Part shown: piece by piece, positions 42,902 to 52,039 of the stretch
Layout: every line of letters begins with the position of its first letter
Numbering within the stretch: position 1 is the first letter of the stretch
Assembly (NCBI GenBank): GCA_025526995.1
Contig: JAHLKG010000008.1
Span: 1,049,205-1,113,204 of the forward strand
Reading direction: 5' to 3'
Length of the DNA stretch: 64,000 nt
From: Powellomyces hirtus
Taxonomy: Eukaryota > Chytridiomycota > Chytridiomycetes > Spizellomycetales > Powellomycetaceae
The notes under the pieces: generated by a model
Told to the model about the DNA's origin: nothing
The model's input: the letters and a program-made list of their open reading frames with translations, nothing else
Databases searched by the model: none
Position numbers and translations under genes: made by a program

Positions 42902-43825
42902 TCACAACTCGGCTTCGTATCCATCCTTGAACCTCCAGCCGGGAAAGCAATTGGTGCGGTACCTGGCGCTTGTGTGAAAGCGTTTGGCTGGATGGCCGTC
43001 TGGAAGCGGCCGGCTCAGGCAGGCGCCTCCAGTCTTGTCGATCTCTTGGAGGATGTAGTCGAGGGCCTTTTTTGGTCCCGTTTTGATGCGCCAATCAAAG
43101 TCATGCTTCTGTTCCATGTCGCCCGTGACCATAATATGACTTTTGTCACGTATAAGCCATCCGTCCGTGACGGCCGCCGTCATGGAGTCGAGAACGTGCC
43201 GCGCTCGGACATTTTCGCACACCGGTTTGTCCACTTCCGGGAACGCGTTGGCGGTGTTGCAGATGGCAATGCTGCTAGTTTCGAGAGAGCTCACGAGTTC
43301 CTCGTGAGCGCTGACGATAGTGTGATCCAAGTTCTCCGTTGCTTTCAGTACCCTTCCCACGCCGTCCGTAACTTGGAGGTGGACTTCACTGATAGCCGCT
43401 TGGAGTTCCTCTGTGGCAGTGTTTCCTGTCTTGAAGTGCTCCAGGACTTCACTGTGACTGGCGTCTTGCTTTGCCGAGATTTGAGACACGTGTTGGATAA
43501 TGGCGTTGAGGATATCTGCAGTCTTCTTCGGCATCGGCAGAGTGGTATCTTTCGAATGACCTCCGCGTAGACTAGCAACCTCAGAACTGTCTTTCAGTCC
43601 GTTCTCGCCGCCATCTTGCGTCGTCCCCTTCTTGCTGGCAGACGCCTTGGTGGGAGCTGGGTTGGCACTGCGTTTCCGTGCCTGTTTCTGAGGCGGAGAA
43701 ACAGCTGCAGGTGTGGGCGGCTGCGGACCCTCTGCTGCGGTGGGACTTGCGGCAGCTGGACTGGACTCCCCGGAGCCGTCCGATTCGGGGGTAGGCATCT
43801 TGTTGATGATCGTCTGCAAAGGCAT
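42902..43825 (-). CDS. Unknown protein, intact copy of a duplicated pair
   Basis: The frame encodes about 307 residues from the ATG at 43825 (MPLQTIINKMPTPES), the start shared with the broken copy. A Pro/Ala/Lys-rich N-terminus (PPQKQARKRSANPAPTKA) is followed by a long helical region (ADILNAIIQHVSQISAKQDA, GRVLKATENLDHTIVSAHEE) that could form a coiled coil. It ends in a basic segment (CLSRPLPDGHPAKRFHTSAR). No family is recognised. An additional fragment of the same family lies at 52440-52480. Confidence 0.65.
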   Translation of the reverse strand: MPLQTIINKMPTPESDGSGESSPAAASPTAAEGPQPPTPAAVSPPQKQARKRSANPAPTKASASKKGTTQDGGENGLKDSSEVASLRGGHSKDTTLPMPKKTADILNAIIQHVSQISAKQDASHSEVLEHFKTGNTATEELQAAISEVHLQVTDGVGRVLKATENLDHTIVSAHEELVSSLETSSIAICNTANAFPEVDKPVCENVRARHVLDSMTAAVTDGWLIRDKSHIMVTGDMEQKHDFDWRIKTGPKKALDYILQEIDKTGGACLSRPLPDGHPAKRFHTSARYRTNCFPGWRFKDGYEAEL

Positions 43826-44039
43826 CTGGGATGAGGCCTCCGTCACTGCAGCGAGGGCAACGTCCGAGCTGTTGTAGTGTCCTGACCTGGGGAGTTCGGC
43901 ATCAAAAAAGGATCAGTACACATATTGGGAGCAAGACGCGCATCAACGAGATGCCCCACATTATTGACTACGCGCTAAGAGGGCGGAGGTGTGGTTGGGA
44001 GAACGAGTAGAAGGTAAGAGGCTAATGAATGTCATCGGG

Positions 44040-44220
44040 TATGAATGGCGGCCCCGCCAGCCATCAGCGGTCGATGCGGCCATCGAACTTCGAGGTGGCC
44101 ATCGGGCTTCGATTTGTACGTCGACAGTCTCGCACCATTGCCCAAAAAGAGAGAGGTCAATCACTGATACTCCAGAAGTTTGCACTGAAGAACAGATAGT
44201 TCTCCATTGACTCCCAAGGA
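44040..44220 (+). repeat. Diverged copy of the first half of repeat C, just before the viral-type gene
   Basis: ggtcgatgcggccatcgaac, gccatcgggcttcgatttgt and acgtcgacag parallel gtcgccatcgggtttcgatg and ccgatttacacctcgacaac at 50405. The plus-strand peptides also align (VDAAIELRGGHRASICTST with LDVAIGFRCGHRGPIYTST). Its position directly upstream of 44301 suggests a shared 5' region. Confidence 0.5.
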
Positions 44221-44300
44221 TTTGCATCCCATCTTTTACGTCTATCAGTGACATGACAGGCAAATAAGCATATGACTTATAATGTCCAGTAAGGACAGAA

Positions 44301-46652
44301 ATGAAATCTGTTGAGCAAGCCAATGAAAAACGTATTGCAGCCATTTGCCGGGCATCAAGCGCCGATGGCCAGGTCAAAAGGAAATTGAAGGCATACATGA
44401 AGAAGACGGCAGGGAAAAATAAGTTCCAAGTGAGCTATACATATTCCCAAGAGAATCGTGGAGTAAACGAGGGGCGCCTTCTGGTCGAGAAAGGTATTGG
44501 GTTGCAGTCGTTTCCCGCGAATGTTCGCGCCTATATTGCTGGTGATTACTATCATGATCTCGATATCCAAAACTGCTTACCAACTTTGCTGATGTATCTT
44601 TTCGCGCGATATCATATTGCATGTCCCAATTTGAAGGAGTACATAATGCGGCGGCCAAATATCCTTGAGGAGCGGCAAATGACCAAGCAGGATGTCTTGG
44701 AACTGCTGCTGTATGAGAAGCGGAAGGTGACGGATCCATTTTTTGAAGCAATACACAGTTGCATCTACAAGACGTTAATCCCATTGCTTCGGAAAGACAC
44801 AGAATGGACTCACTTCTGCAAGAAAGTTGCTGCTTCTCGCGCTCCAAATGTTCTAAATAATCGAGGCGGCAGCCTGGTCTCACAGGTTATTTGTTGTATA
44901 GAAAACCGTGCACTTCAAACGATCATCACATGCCTCAAGGCCAATGGGTTTGAGCCGGAAGTCATGGTGTTTGATGGAGTCATGGTGGCCAAGAAAAACG
45001 AAGACCCGTTTCCTTGCAATGTTCTGAAGGATTGTCAAGGTGCCGTCTTGAGAGCCTTAGGGGTAGAGCTGGTTTTGGTAGAGAAGCCAATGAGAGCGGA
45101 ACCCGAGTTCCTTGAAAGCATTACCCGTGGCGGTGGCGGAAGCCCTGTGGACATTGGCGAAGAGGAAGAACTTTGTGTGGACCGCGCGGTTAAGTTTTAC
45201 GAGGAGGGTGAAACTCCCTTAGTGGAGTATCTCAACAATTACTTTGCCAAAATTACACATGAAAGTTCCGTGTGGTACTGCAATTGGGATACTAGAACAT
45301 CCCCATGGCTTTGGCGAACCCAGAAAGCGTCTCAACAAGCAACGGAGCATTTGACTGTCATGCACTTTAATGAAAAAGGAAAGGAGGTGAAGGCGTCCCT
45401 TTGGGCCATCTGGTGCACGAACCCACTGGCAAGAACGTACAAGCATCTGGTGTTTGACCCGTCATACATTGGTGACAAGGAAGGCTTGGAGATTAATTTA
45501 TTCCAAGGTTTTGCGGCGGAACGGCTAGATGCATATGATGCGGGCCTTGTCCAGCCTTGGTTGTATCACTTGAAAGAAGTGCTAAATAATGGAAACGAAG
45601 ATCATTTTCTGTACGTCCTAAACTGGGCCGCCAATATTGTTCAGAATCCTGCACTGAAAAACGGAACGGCCATAGTAAACTTTGGGGCCCATGGAACCGG
45701 AAAAAATATCTTCTGGGAGTTTTTCGGGGAGTATATCATTGGGATGGCTCACTACGGATACGTGAGCGACATGGATGATCTGACCTGTCGATTCAACTCC
45801 CATACAATGCAGAAACTCTTCATTATTGGTGACGAAATCACTTTTGCAGGAGGCCACAAGCAAAATAACAAGTTGAAGTCGCTGTTGACGCAAGCAACTC
45901 AAAAAAGCGAAAAGAAAGGTGCAGAAGCAGTCATGACTAAGAACTATGCAAACTTTTATTTTTCGGCAAATGAGGAAGCTCCTGTGAGAGTGGAGAATAC
46001 AGATCGCCGTTACATGGTAAAGCGGGCATCAGAAAAACACAGGACTGATTTTGATTACTTTGATAAGCTCCTTACTTATCAAACTCAGGAGGTGGCCAAT
46101 CACCTTTACACATATCTAATGAGCATTGACCTCTCATCGTTCGACGTTCGCCGCATACCCCACACAGAAGAAAAGGATGAAATGCGTGAATACACCATGA
46201 CGCCCATTGAAGTTTTTGTACATCAAATGCTGTCTGGACAGGTCAAGTACAGAGACGAGTATTCAAGTGACCACGTTGAGTATTTCGAGCCCGATAAGAC
46301 ATACCGCACTACTATGAGCACATTGTTTGATCGGTATCAGACTTTCTGTAATTCAAAAAGTGCAGGCCAGTCTGATAGCAAAGGTATGTCCATCATCGAA
46401 TTTTCTCGCAAAATCAGGAGACAGGTGACGATCAGCAATGTCAGCAAACAGCGTAAAGGGGGCACTCCTATCTTGCTCACCGTTACACTGCCCACCAAGG
46501 GGAATAGCCGGACAGATGACGACGCATTTCTGTTGAATCAAGAGCCAGTTCGCACGAACGATATAGATGTGGACGCTGTCAGCAGGGTAGGGGCGCTGAA
46601 AGATGCCTCCAAGCTAGATGATCAGATACCATCCCCGACCCTTGTTCCTTGA
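44301..46652 (+). CDS. TV-Pol-like polymerase / superfamily-3 helicase
   Basis: The intact frame encodes 783 residues. The N-terminal module (45-265) has GRLLVEKGIGLQSFPANVRA, motif A-like YHDLDIQNCLPTLL (D86, D88), a motif B-like NNRGGSLVSQVICCIENRAL (187-206) and motif C-like VMVFDGVMV (D225). This is the pattern of the family-A-related TV-Pol found in virophages and virus-like transposons. The C-terminal module (about 300-700) is a DUF5906-type SF3 helicase: INLFQGF (398-404), Walker A GAHGTGKN (462-469), Walker B KLFIIGDE (505-512), sensor YFSAN (553-556) and an Arg finger in ENTDRRY. A helical tail (LFDRYQTFCNSK) may bind DNA. There is no intron. The role would be replication of a mobile or viral genome. 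A poly(A) signal aataaa follows at 46661. Confidence 0.85.
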   Translation: MKSVEQANEKRIAAICRASSADGQVKRKLKAYMKKTAGKNKFQVSYTYSQENRGVNEGRLLVEKGIGLQSFPANVRAYIAGDYYHDLDIQNCLPTLLMYLFARYHIACPNLKEYIMRRPNILEERQMTKQDVLELLLYEKRKVTDPFFEAIHSCIYKTLIPLLRKDTEWTHFCKKVAASRAPNVLNNRGGSLVSQVICCIENRALQTIITCLKANGFEPEVMVFDGVMVAKKNEDPFPCNVLKDCQGAVLRALGVELVLVEKPMRAEPEFLESITRGGGGSPVDIGEEEELCVDRAVKFYEEGETPLVEYLNNYFAKITHESSVWYCNWDTRTSPWLWRTQKASQQATEHLTVMHFNEKGKEVKASLWAIWCTNPLARTYKHLVFDPSYIGDKEGLEINLFQGFAAERLDAYDAGLVQPWLYHLKEVLNNGNEDHFLYVLNWAANIVQNPALKNGTAIVNFGAHGTGKNIFWEFFGEYIIGMAHYGYVSDMDDLTCRFNSHTMQKLFIIGDEITFAGGHKQNNKLKSLLTQATQKSEKKGAEAVMTKNYANFYFSANEEAPVRVENTDRRYMVKRASEKHRTDFDYFDKLLTYQTQEVANHLYTYLMSIDLSSFDVRRIPHTEEKDEMREYTMTPIEVFVHQMLSGQVKYRDEYSSDHVEYFEPDKTYRTTMSTLFDRYQTFCNSKSAGQSDSKGMSIIEFSRKIRRQVTISNVSKQRKGGTPILLTVTLPTKGNSRTDDDAFLLNQEPVRTNDIDVDAVSRVGALKDASKLDDQIPSPTLVP

Positions 46653-46660
46653 TTATTGAG

Positions 46661-46666
46661 AATAAA
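46661..46666 (+). terminator. Polyadenylation signal aataaa
   Basis: The hexamer lies 9 bp after the stop codon of the polymerase-helicase gene. Position supports it, but the motif is short. Confidence 0.45.
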
Positions 46667-46744
46667 CCTTCCCCACCAATCCGCTTGTCCGGTGCCCATT
46701 ACAGGAAATGGGCCGATTAAGTTCTGCTTGAGATGGTGATTGTC

Positions 46745-46870
46745 TCTCAAACCCCTTTGATTGCTTGTTTATGCGGAGTTGAGGCGGTTAGAGGTGTCAA
46801 ACCGGTTGGGGGTTGAAATTGCTCGTCCGGTCTCGGCGGCGGCTCACCATGACCTCTTCTATATTGAAGA
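46745..46870 (+). repeat. Dispersed repeat A copy
   Basis: tgcttgtttatgcggagttg, gaggcggttagaggtgtcaa and the ctatattgaagatgacaccg segment follow in the usual order. Confidence 0.75.
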
Positions 46871-46984
46871 TGACACCGTCTCCGCGCGCCGGAGAGGATG
46901 GAGCGATGCTTTATGGGTTAATGTGACCCCCTTCTGGCTGGAAGTTGTTGTGGAAGCTAGTTGGAGCTGATTGTTCTTTTGAAG

Positions 46985-47150
46985 CTATGGTCAATCTATC
47001 CATAAATGTGGATATCACCTAAGCCGCCATTGAGTTGTATCGGTCCGCACCAAAAAAATCTCATTCATCGAGATGAACCCGCATGTCGAGGTGTGGCCAT
47101 TCAGACACCCCAGCGTACGTTTCGTCAGCGAGAATGGGCCGGGTCCACCT
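46985..47150 (+). repeat. Repeat E, copy 1
   Basis: ttgtatcggtccgcacc, aatctcattcatcgagatga and cattcagacaccccagcgta match 54765-54930. It lies just upstream of the MSV199 relic. Confidence 0.75.
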
Positions 47151-47281
47151 TCTCGTTGACCCCCGAATTCATGCGTACTTCAAGGCTCACGTAGCCTGTC
47201 CATCGTTCGACACTTGGCTTTCTGAGAGACTCAGTGACTCAAAGAAGCTCTATAGTACCTTGTTGGAAGTTCGAACTGCAA

Positions 47282-47715
47282 GTGAGGGGGTTGAGTTCCC
47301 GTGGATTTCGATTCTCTATGGCCGATGCTTGGTTATACCCGTAAAAACAACGCCAAGAGAACACTGAATGGTCTATGCGAACTTGATAGGGACGATATAG
47401 TTTTGCTCAGAACTGAGCAGAACCCTCAGGGGGGCGGAGACCCGGAAGATATCCATCTTGCATTGCAAGCGGCTCAATTGTTTGCGATCAAAGCGGGAAC
47501 CGCCCGAAGCGATGAGATTGGAAAATTCTTCATTGAGACAATGTAGGCTGTTCAAGAATATCATATTCTCTCGCTGCACTATGAAAAAGCTACGGCGGCC
47601 CTTGATGCAGCCGAGGCGGCGTTGACATCCACGCTGAGGAAAGGCAAGCAGGTTCTGTATGTAATGGATTTTGGTATCATTGACACGATGCGGATGATCA
47701 AGCGGATTGATCACG
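47282..47715 (+). pseudogene. MSV199-domain protein relic (large DNA virus type)
   Basis: The plus frame reads PVDFDSLWPMLGYTRKNNAK, RTLNGLCELDRDDIVLLRTE, GGGDPEDIHLALQAAQLFAI and KAGTARSDEIGKFFIETM. This is the MSV199 pattern (wlGys.K..AK..L, GG...e.I.lt...F...clkAgT.ka..Ih.yyi). A TAG at 47544 interrupts it, and the helical linker (YHILSLHYEKATAALDAAEA) and a VLYVMDFG strand follow in frame. That strand may mark the start of a GIY-YIG-like end. Sequence before 47282 is in another frame. MSV199 proteins are typical of large DNA viruses of eukaryotes. Confidence 0.7.
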
Positions 47716-47728
47716 ATGCGGGCGAGTG

Positions 47729-48072
47729 CGCCAAATCATCTGTATCCATCTGTGTCGATTTGTGCCTTTCAAGAACTTCAATGATATCACTTTTCCTCCC
47801 ATTTTAACCTCCTTAAGAGAACTAGAGTAATAAAGGATTGATGAATTGGCACAGATGCACATATACAACAGATGTTTCTGAGTCAGAAGAGGAAATTTAA
47901 ATGAGGTCGTGCTCTAACCTCCTAAATTCAAATGTTAACGGATGAAAACGGAATGTGTGATCTGTGCATCTGTGTCATACTTTAGCGCCTTCTAACGCTA
48001 CCCTCGCTCCTACTCTTTTCGAGGTTGGAAACTGCAGGCTACCAAACTCCCTGAAGAACGCAGTTAAACAAA
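47729..48072. repeat. Repeat D, copy 2
   Basis: It is nearly identical to 42318-42664. It cuts into the 3' end of the MSV199 relic (after HDAGE) and ends right before the AP2 frame. Confidence 0.88.
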
Positions 48073-48096
48073 AAGCTGTTCATATAGAAATAAGCG

Positions 48097-48390
48097 ATGA
48101 GCTCAAGATCAACTCTCAGCAAGCAGAACCGCGGACCAACATGTCGAAGCCAAACTGGGTATAAAGGAGTATCTTTCAACAGGTCGTGCAATAAATGGCT
48201 CGCTTACATTGGGCATGCAAATTGTCAAATCAACCTAGGATATTACAAGTCTCCTCTTTCTGCTGCATCAGCCTACAACATTGCTGCAATGACCTTAAAT
48301 AAGGTCCTCTCCTGTGCCTATCGATTGAATGATTTGTCCTATGACGGGACAGCTCCACACCATCTGTCCAACAGACAACAAAGAGATTGA
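48097..48390 (+). CDS. AP2-domain protein
   Basis: The frame encodes 97 residues. Residues 21-75 read GYKGVSFNRSCNKWLAYIGH then INLGYYKSPLSAASAYNIAA, the three-strand-plus-helix AP2 fold (YKGVs....KW.A.I, lGyy.s...AA.AYn.AA). Stand-alone or HNH-linked AP2 domains occur in viruses and mobile endonucleases outside plants. The N-terminus may be truncated by repeat D. No HNH domain is seen nearby. Confidence 0.75.
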   Translation: MSSRSTLSKQNRGPTCRSQTGYKGVSFNRSCNKWLAYIGHANCQINLGYYKSPLSAASAYNIAAMTLNKVLSCAYRLNDLSYDGTAPHHLSNRQQRD

Positions 48391-48739
48391 AAGTCCGCAC
48401 ATTGCGCTTTTCAACCGTCAGAATGGCACCAATCTTTGTTCACGTTCTCACCACCTGAGCTGTCCCCGTCAAAGTCGCTCTTCCTATCAGATGGATACAC
48501 AAGATGGCATGCAAATTTGTGAACCATTCGTTACTTGATGCGACCTCTGGTGTGTCAGTCTGCATGGTTGCCGAGGTGTAAATCGGACCCCGATGCGCAC
48601 CTAAGTAAACTGCGTAAGTACGGAGCGCGTCTGCTGCACCACACTGCGCCACATAAGAAATCAAAAAGCGCGTACTGTAGCTTGACATGGGTTCCAACAG
48701 CGGCAGGGGATATCCCCGGGAAAACCCAGGTACAAATGA

Positions 48740-48880
48740 TGAATTAGAAGAAAAGCGGGGAGACCCTCGCCATTGATTGTGTATGGCTTAGTCCATGAAT
48801 GCCGCTGGCATCAAGTCACTCATTGACGTGCGCGAGTTTGCAACGCCATATGCGTATGGCGTACGGAACGTCGGCAACGT
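48740..48880. repeat. Repeat F, copy 1
   Basis: gaagaaaagcggggagaccc through caacgccatatgcgtatgg matches 49622-49745 with few differences. Confidence 0.85.
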
Positions 48881-49060
48881 TCTCAGAGCGGCCAGGTTTC
48901 GACGGGGGAAAGCGTTTGTTCATCTCCTTTTTGAAGCGAGCCATGGACCTACTGTTACAACCCACCCCCTTAAGACCACAGAAGCGCCTGAATTGCTCCT
49001 CGGCATGTACGGTGCGCACGTAGTCAGCTGACGAATCTGGTGGCGAACAGTGCTGCAGGA
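48816..49060 (-). pseudogene. Possible C-terminal fragment of a viral-type helicase
   Basis: The minus strand reads RTVHAEEQFRRFCGLKGVGC, NSRSMARFKKEMNKRFPPSK then YAIRIWRCKLAH. The spacing (F..FC...G....S...FKKE...R) resembles the small DNA-binding tail of D5-type and other SF3 helicases (compare LFDRYQTFCNSK, SIIEFSRKIRRQ in the 44301 gene). The catalytic parts are absent. The last residues are duplicated at 49680-49745. This is a tentative reading. Confidence 0.35.
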
Positions 49061-49299
49061 GGAAGGTCTCTGTAGCCCAAGCTATCACCGCGGTTTGCAG
49101 TGACATGTCCATTGTTCTGATATGTATGTCACACATAAAAAGGAAGAAAGGTTGGTGGACGCGCATCCATCCAATCCCCATGCAAGCTCACCCCGGCTCC
49201 GAATAATGGCCCACGGTTGCGATCGCGCGTTCGTCTGACACAGGGAATAATAAATGACTATGGGCACAGAACAATGACTAGCTTGTCTACAAGACGCCA

Positions 49300-49456
49300 G
49301 CACCCAATTGCAAAAGGCCTTACTGGGGCTATTGGGATTATTGAACGCCCAAAGAAAGCGCGGCCGTACCGGACATACATTAATTACAAAGGCCACCAGG
49401 GTAAGTCCATCATTCATGGTACCGAGTTCGATACCCCATGTATGGGTAAAAACTGA
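49300..49456 (+). pseudogene. Possible AP2-domain remnant
   Basis: The plus frame reads KKARPYRTYINYKGHQGKSI then IHGTEFDTPCMG. This resembles the second and third strands and turn of an AP2 domain (.YRAYINYKG.q..lGtFdT). It stops before the helix. Too short for a firm call. Confidence 0.35.
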
Positions 49457-49621
49457 TGAAAAAACATGCGCCACAGTTCAGAAGCTGGCACTCAGCATCC
49501 GTCAGTTATTGCGCCTTGATCCATTCCTGCGGTATCTGTCTACCTACTTTTACATCTTTGTGCTTTGACCCGATCGCGTTCGAAGCGATCAAATCCCCCG
49601 GAAAATCAGGTACAATTGATA

Positions 49622-49750
49622 AAGTAGAAGAAAAGCGGGGAGACCCTCGCCATTGATTGTGTGTGGTTCAGCTCCATGAATGCCGCCGGCATCAAGTCAC
49701 TCATTGACGTGCGCGAGTTTGCAACGCCATATGCGTATGACATTCGGGAC
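49622..49750. repeat. Repeat F, copy 2
   Basis: gaagaaaagcggggagaccc and tcaagtcactcattgacgtg repeat the 48740-48880 block. Confidence 0.85.
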
Positions 49751-49899
49751 GTCGGCTACCTACATAGACACCCTATGTCGCGTAAAGATGGATGAAAATA
49801 ACCGTACGACGCATTGGAGAAACCGTCCAGGGTTTCCGAGGCTCTGCGGGCGGCCATCTGAATGCGGAGTTAGGTGGCAAGTGCTCTTAAATGATGCGA

Positions 49900-50300
49900 T
49901 TGAGTTCAATTGGGCTGCATGAGATGGTGAGATTGCCTCTTGAACCCCTTGAATCAAAGTGATTCATTATGAGGGGTTGAGGTGGTTAGAGCGTCCGAAA
50001 TGAGGCGGTTGAGACCAAATCGGTTGGATGAGACGGTGGGATTGCCTCCTTCGATTGAACGGACTGTTTATGCGGAGTTACGGTGGTTAGAGGTGTCAAT
50101 TGAGGCGATGGTTCAATTGGGCTGCATCAACTCGTGAGATTGCCTCTTGAACCCCTTCAATTGGCGGGAATTGCTCGTGCGGTTTCGGCGGCTCTTGGGG
50201 GCTCACCTTGCCCTATCCTACATCGATGTGACACCGTCTCAGCGATAAGCTTAGGTTGAGAGCCTCAGCTCTACTAAATCTTGAAATGCTGTCAAGATCA
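49900..50300 (+). repeat. Dispersed repeat A, several tandem units
   Basis: Three successive units with tatgagg/tatgcggagtt and aggtggttagag, spaced by ggctgcatgagatggtgaga. The block ends with gtgacaccgtctcagcgata and gctgagagcctcagctc-like sequence. Confidence 0.8.
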
Positions 50301-50404
50301 AGGCAGGCATATGCGTCCGGAGCCTCAGCTATGAGCGGACTTGACGGGCACAGTCGCTCTATGTAGCGCAGTGCTGGTACTTTACCGAACGCGACAGGCG
50401 TACG

Positions 50405-50770
50405 TAAGCGCATGGCGTCGGCACTCGACGTCGCCATCGGGTTTCGATGCGGGCATCGGGGTCCGATTTACACCTCGACAACTTCAGCTCGATGGAGGGA
50501 CCCACCATGCAGCCTGATACACCTGAGATCGCGTCAAATGACGTATGGCCCAGAAATATGCATGCCATCTTGGTGCGTATCTGTTAAAAAGAGCGAGTTT
50601 GACGGGGATGGCTCCTCTGATCTACAAGTGGATGTGAGAAAACTGTTGACAGTAGGAGCAGTCATGGATTCCACGGCGGTGACAAAGTTGATAGCATGGA
50701 GACAACCTTCCCGCAAAACAGTAAGAATTCTCTGGAACCGAAAGGGTAGGTCTCAATAGTTCGCCTCCAC
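50405..50770. repeat. Repeat C, copy 2 (with the 3' end of the GIY-YIG gene)
   Basis: It matches 33293-33700 along most of its length. Its right end includes the last codons of the gene at 50753-51358, showing that copies at 33.6 and 58.7 kb are 3' fragments of related genes. Confidence 0.8.
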
Positions 50771-51358
50771 AAAAGCTTGCCAAAATCGGATTACTTCACT
50801 AAGCTCACTCCTCGTACCCATAAACCATTCATCGTGCGATTGCGAGGGCTTACAATTGCATGCGATTTGGCCTAACCAGTAGCCCTTTGCTTTGAGTTCC
50901 GTGTGTATCAGGTTCTCGCACAACATGTGGTACTTGACGCCCCATTGGCCAATGAGTCTCAGTTTCTGCTTGCACTGTTTTTCCCATTGATTCAATCGCT
51001 TTTTCACACCAACCCGAGCGCTTGTGCACCCAATCTTCCAATGCTGCCTCTCAGTGGGCAAGGCGTGCGGCGTTACTCTTTGAAAGATATAAATGAAGCC
51101 TTCTCCGTCCGACTTTGATCTGACACCTCGTACAAGACAACGAAATAGCCGAGCTGGATCTCTAGACCCAACGCGTGCGGCTGCTTGATTGAAATTGAGG
51201 GCGACGGTGCATGGTGTCTGTTCCCAAGTGTCTGGCTTCATTGCCGGTGCTGGATCTCTTTCAAGCCAATCCCGGTAAAGACCACCAACTCGGCCTGGTG
51301 GAGTCAGCCATAGCCATAGAAGCAGACAGATTATCAACAGGAACGTCTGCGTTCGCAT
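50753..51358 (-). CDS. GIY-YIG-like protein (T5orf172/MUG113 type)
   Basis: The frame encodes 201 residues from the ATG at 51358. A hydrophobic N-terminus (FLLIICLLLWLWL) could be a membrane anchor or signal. The domain covers residues 86-195: GFIYIF (87-92), WKIGCT (107-112), KKRLNQW (119-125), CENLIHTEL (147-155) and HDEWF (175-179). These match the T5orf172/DUF1766 group, GIY-YIG-like folds found in fungi and in large DNA viruses, often fused to MSV199. The exact activity is unknown. Related 3' fragments are at 33.6 kb and 58.7 kb. Confidence 0.75.
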   Translation of the reverse strand: MRTQTFLLIICLLLWLWLTPPGRVGGLYRDWLERDPAPAMKPDTWEQTPCTVALNFNQAAARVGSRDPARLFRCLVRGVRSKSDGEGFIYIFQRVTPHALPTERQHWKIGCTSARVGVKKRLNQWEKQCKQKLRLIGQWGVKYHMLCENLIHTELKAKGYWLGQIACNCKPSQSHDEWFMGTRSELSEVIRFWQAFVEANY

Positions 51359-51573
51359 ATAGAAAGAGCAGAAGATGTAAATTCCAGGTATAGGTCAGTC
51401 CCATTGTGTCTAAAGGTCCGCTTTCAGGCGGCCAGCCCTCCTTCTGTCCTCTAATCCCACCCTTCACGGCAATCGCGGGGTTCACCGGCGAGTCCAAAAG
51501 CATTTCCGTATTGAACAGCTGCGATCTTAGACAAGATGAAAGTAGGGAGCTACTCGTTAGTCTGGGACCTGGT

Positions 51574-52025
51574 TCAAAAAAGTGACGTCGCCTTCGTCCC
51601 CGTCTTGGCTGCACCCTCTATAGGATTGTGAGTGGATACTCCGACTTTTCGCTGCTCTCCTCCCCGCGTGGTGCGCAGCAGCTGGGCCCGACAAATAATC
51701 GCACGGAGACGGCGTACAATAACTTTACTTGATAGGAACACCGCTATGAAAATGGCCCCAGCACATATCAAGTATACGGTCAGTTCGAGTGGTATGGTTT
51801 GCGTAGGCGACGCGAGAGGCAAACGCCATAGCGCGTCCATGAACAGAAAGCACCATGTGTCCCCACCGCGCACACCGCCCCGCCGTTAGTTGATATCCAC
51901 GGCGTGTTTACATCTTTTACTTCGATCCCGCAGCGCCTCGTCGTCCCAACCGCAACATGCAGAATCCAATATATAGCAGTCACACCCGCTTTTGCCAGGA
52001 GTTTAAGCACTGGAAATTCCAGCAC
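51574..52025 (-). other. Two short overlapping frames with a membrane segment
   Basis: 52025-51780 reads LKLLAKAGVTAIYWILHVAV. 51873-51574 reads LELTVYLICAGAIFIAVFLS followed by a basic stretch. They could be exons of one membrane protein, but I found no splice that joins them. Function unknown. Confidence 0.3.
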
Positions 52026-52039
52026 ATGGGTAAAACGTC

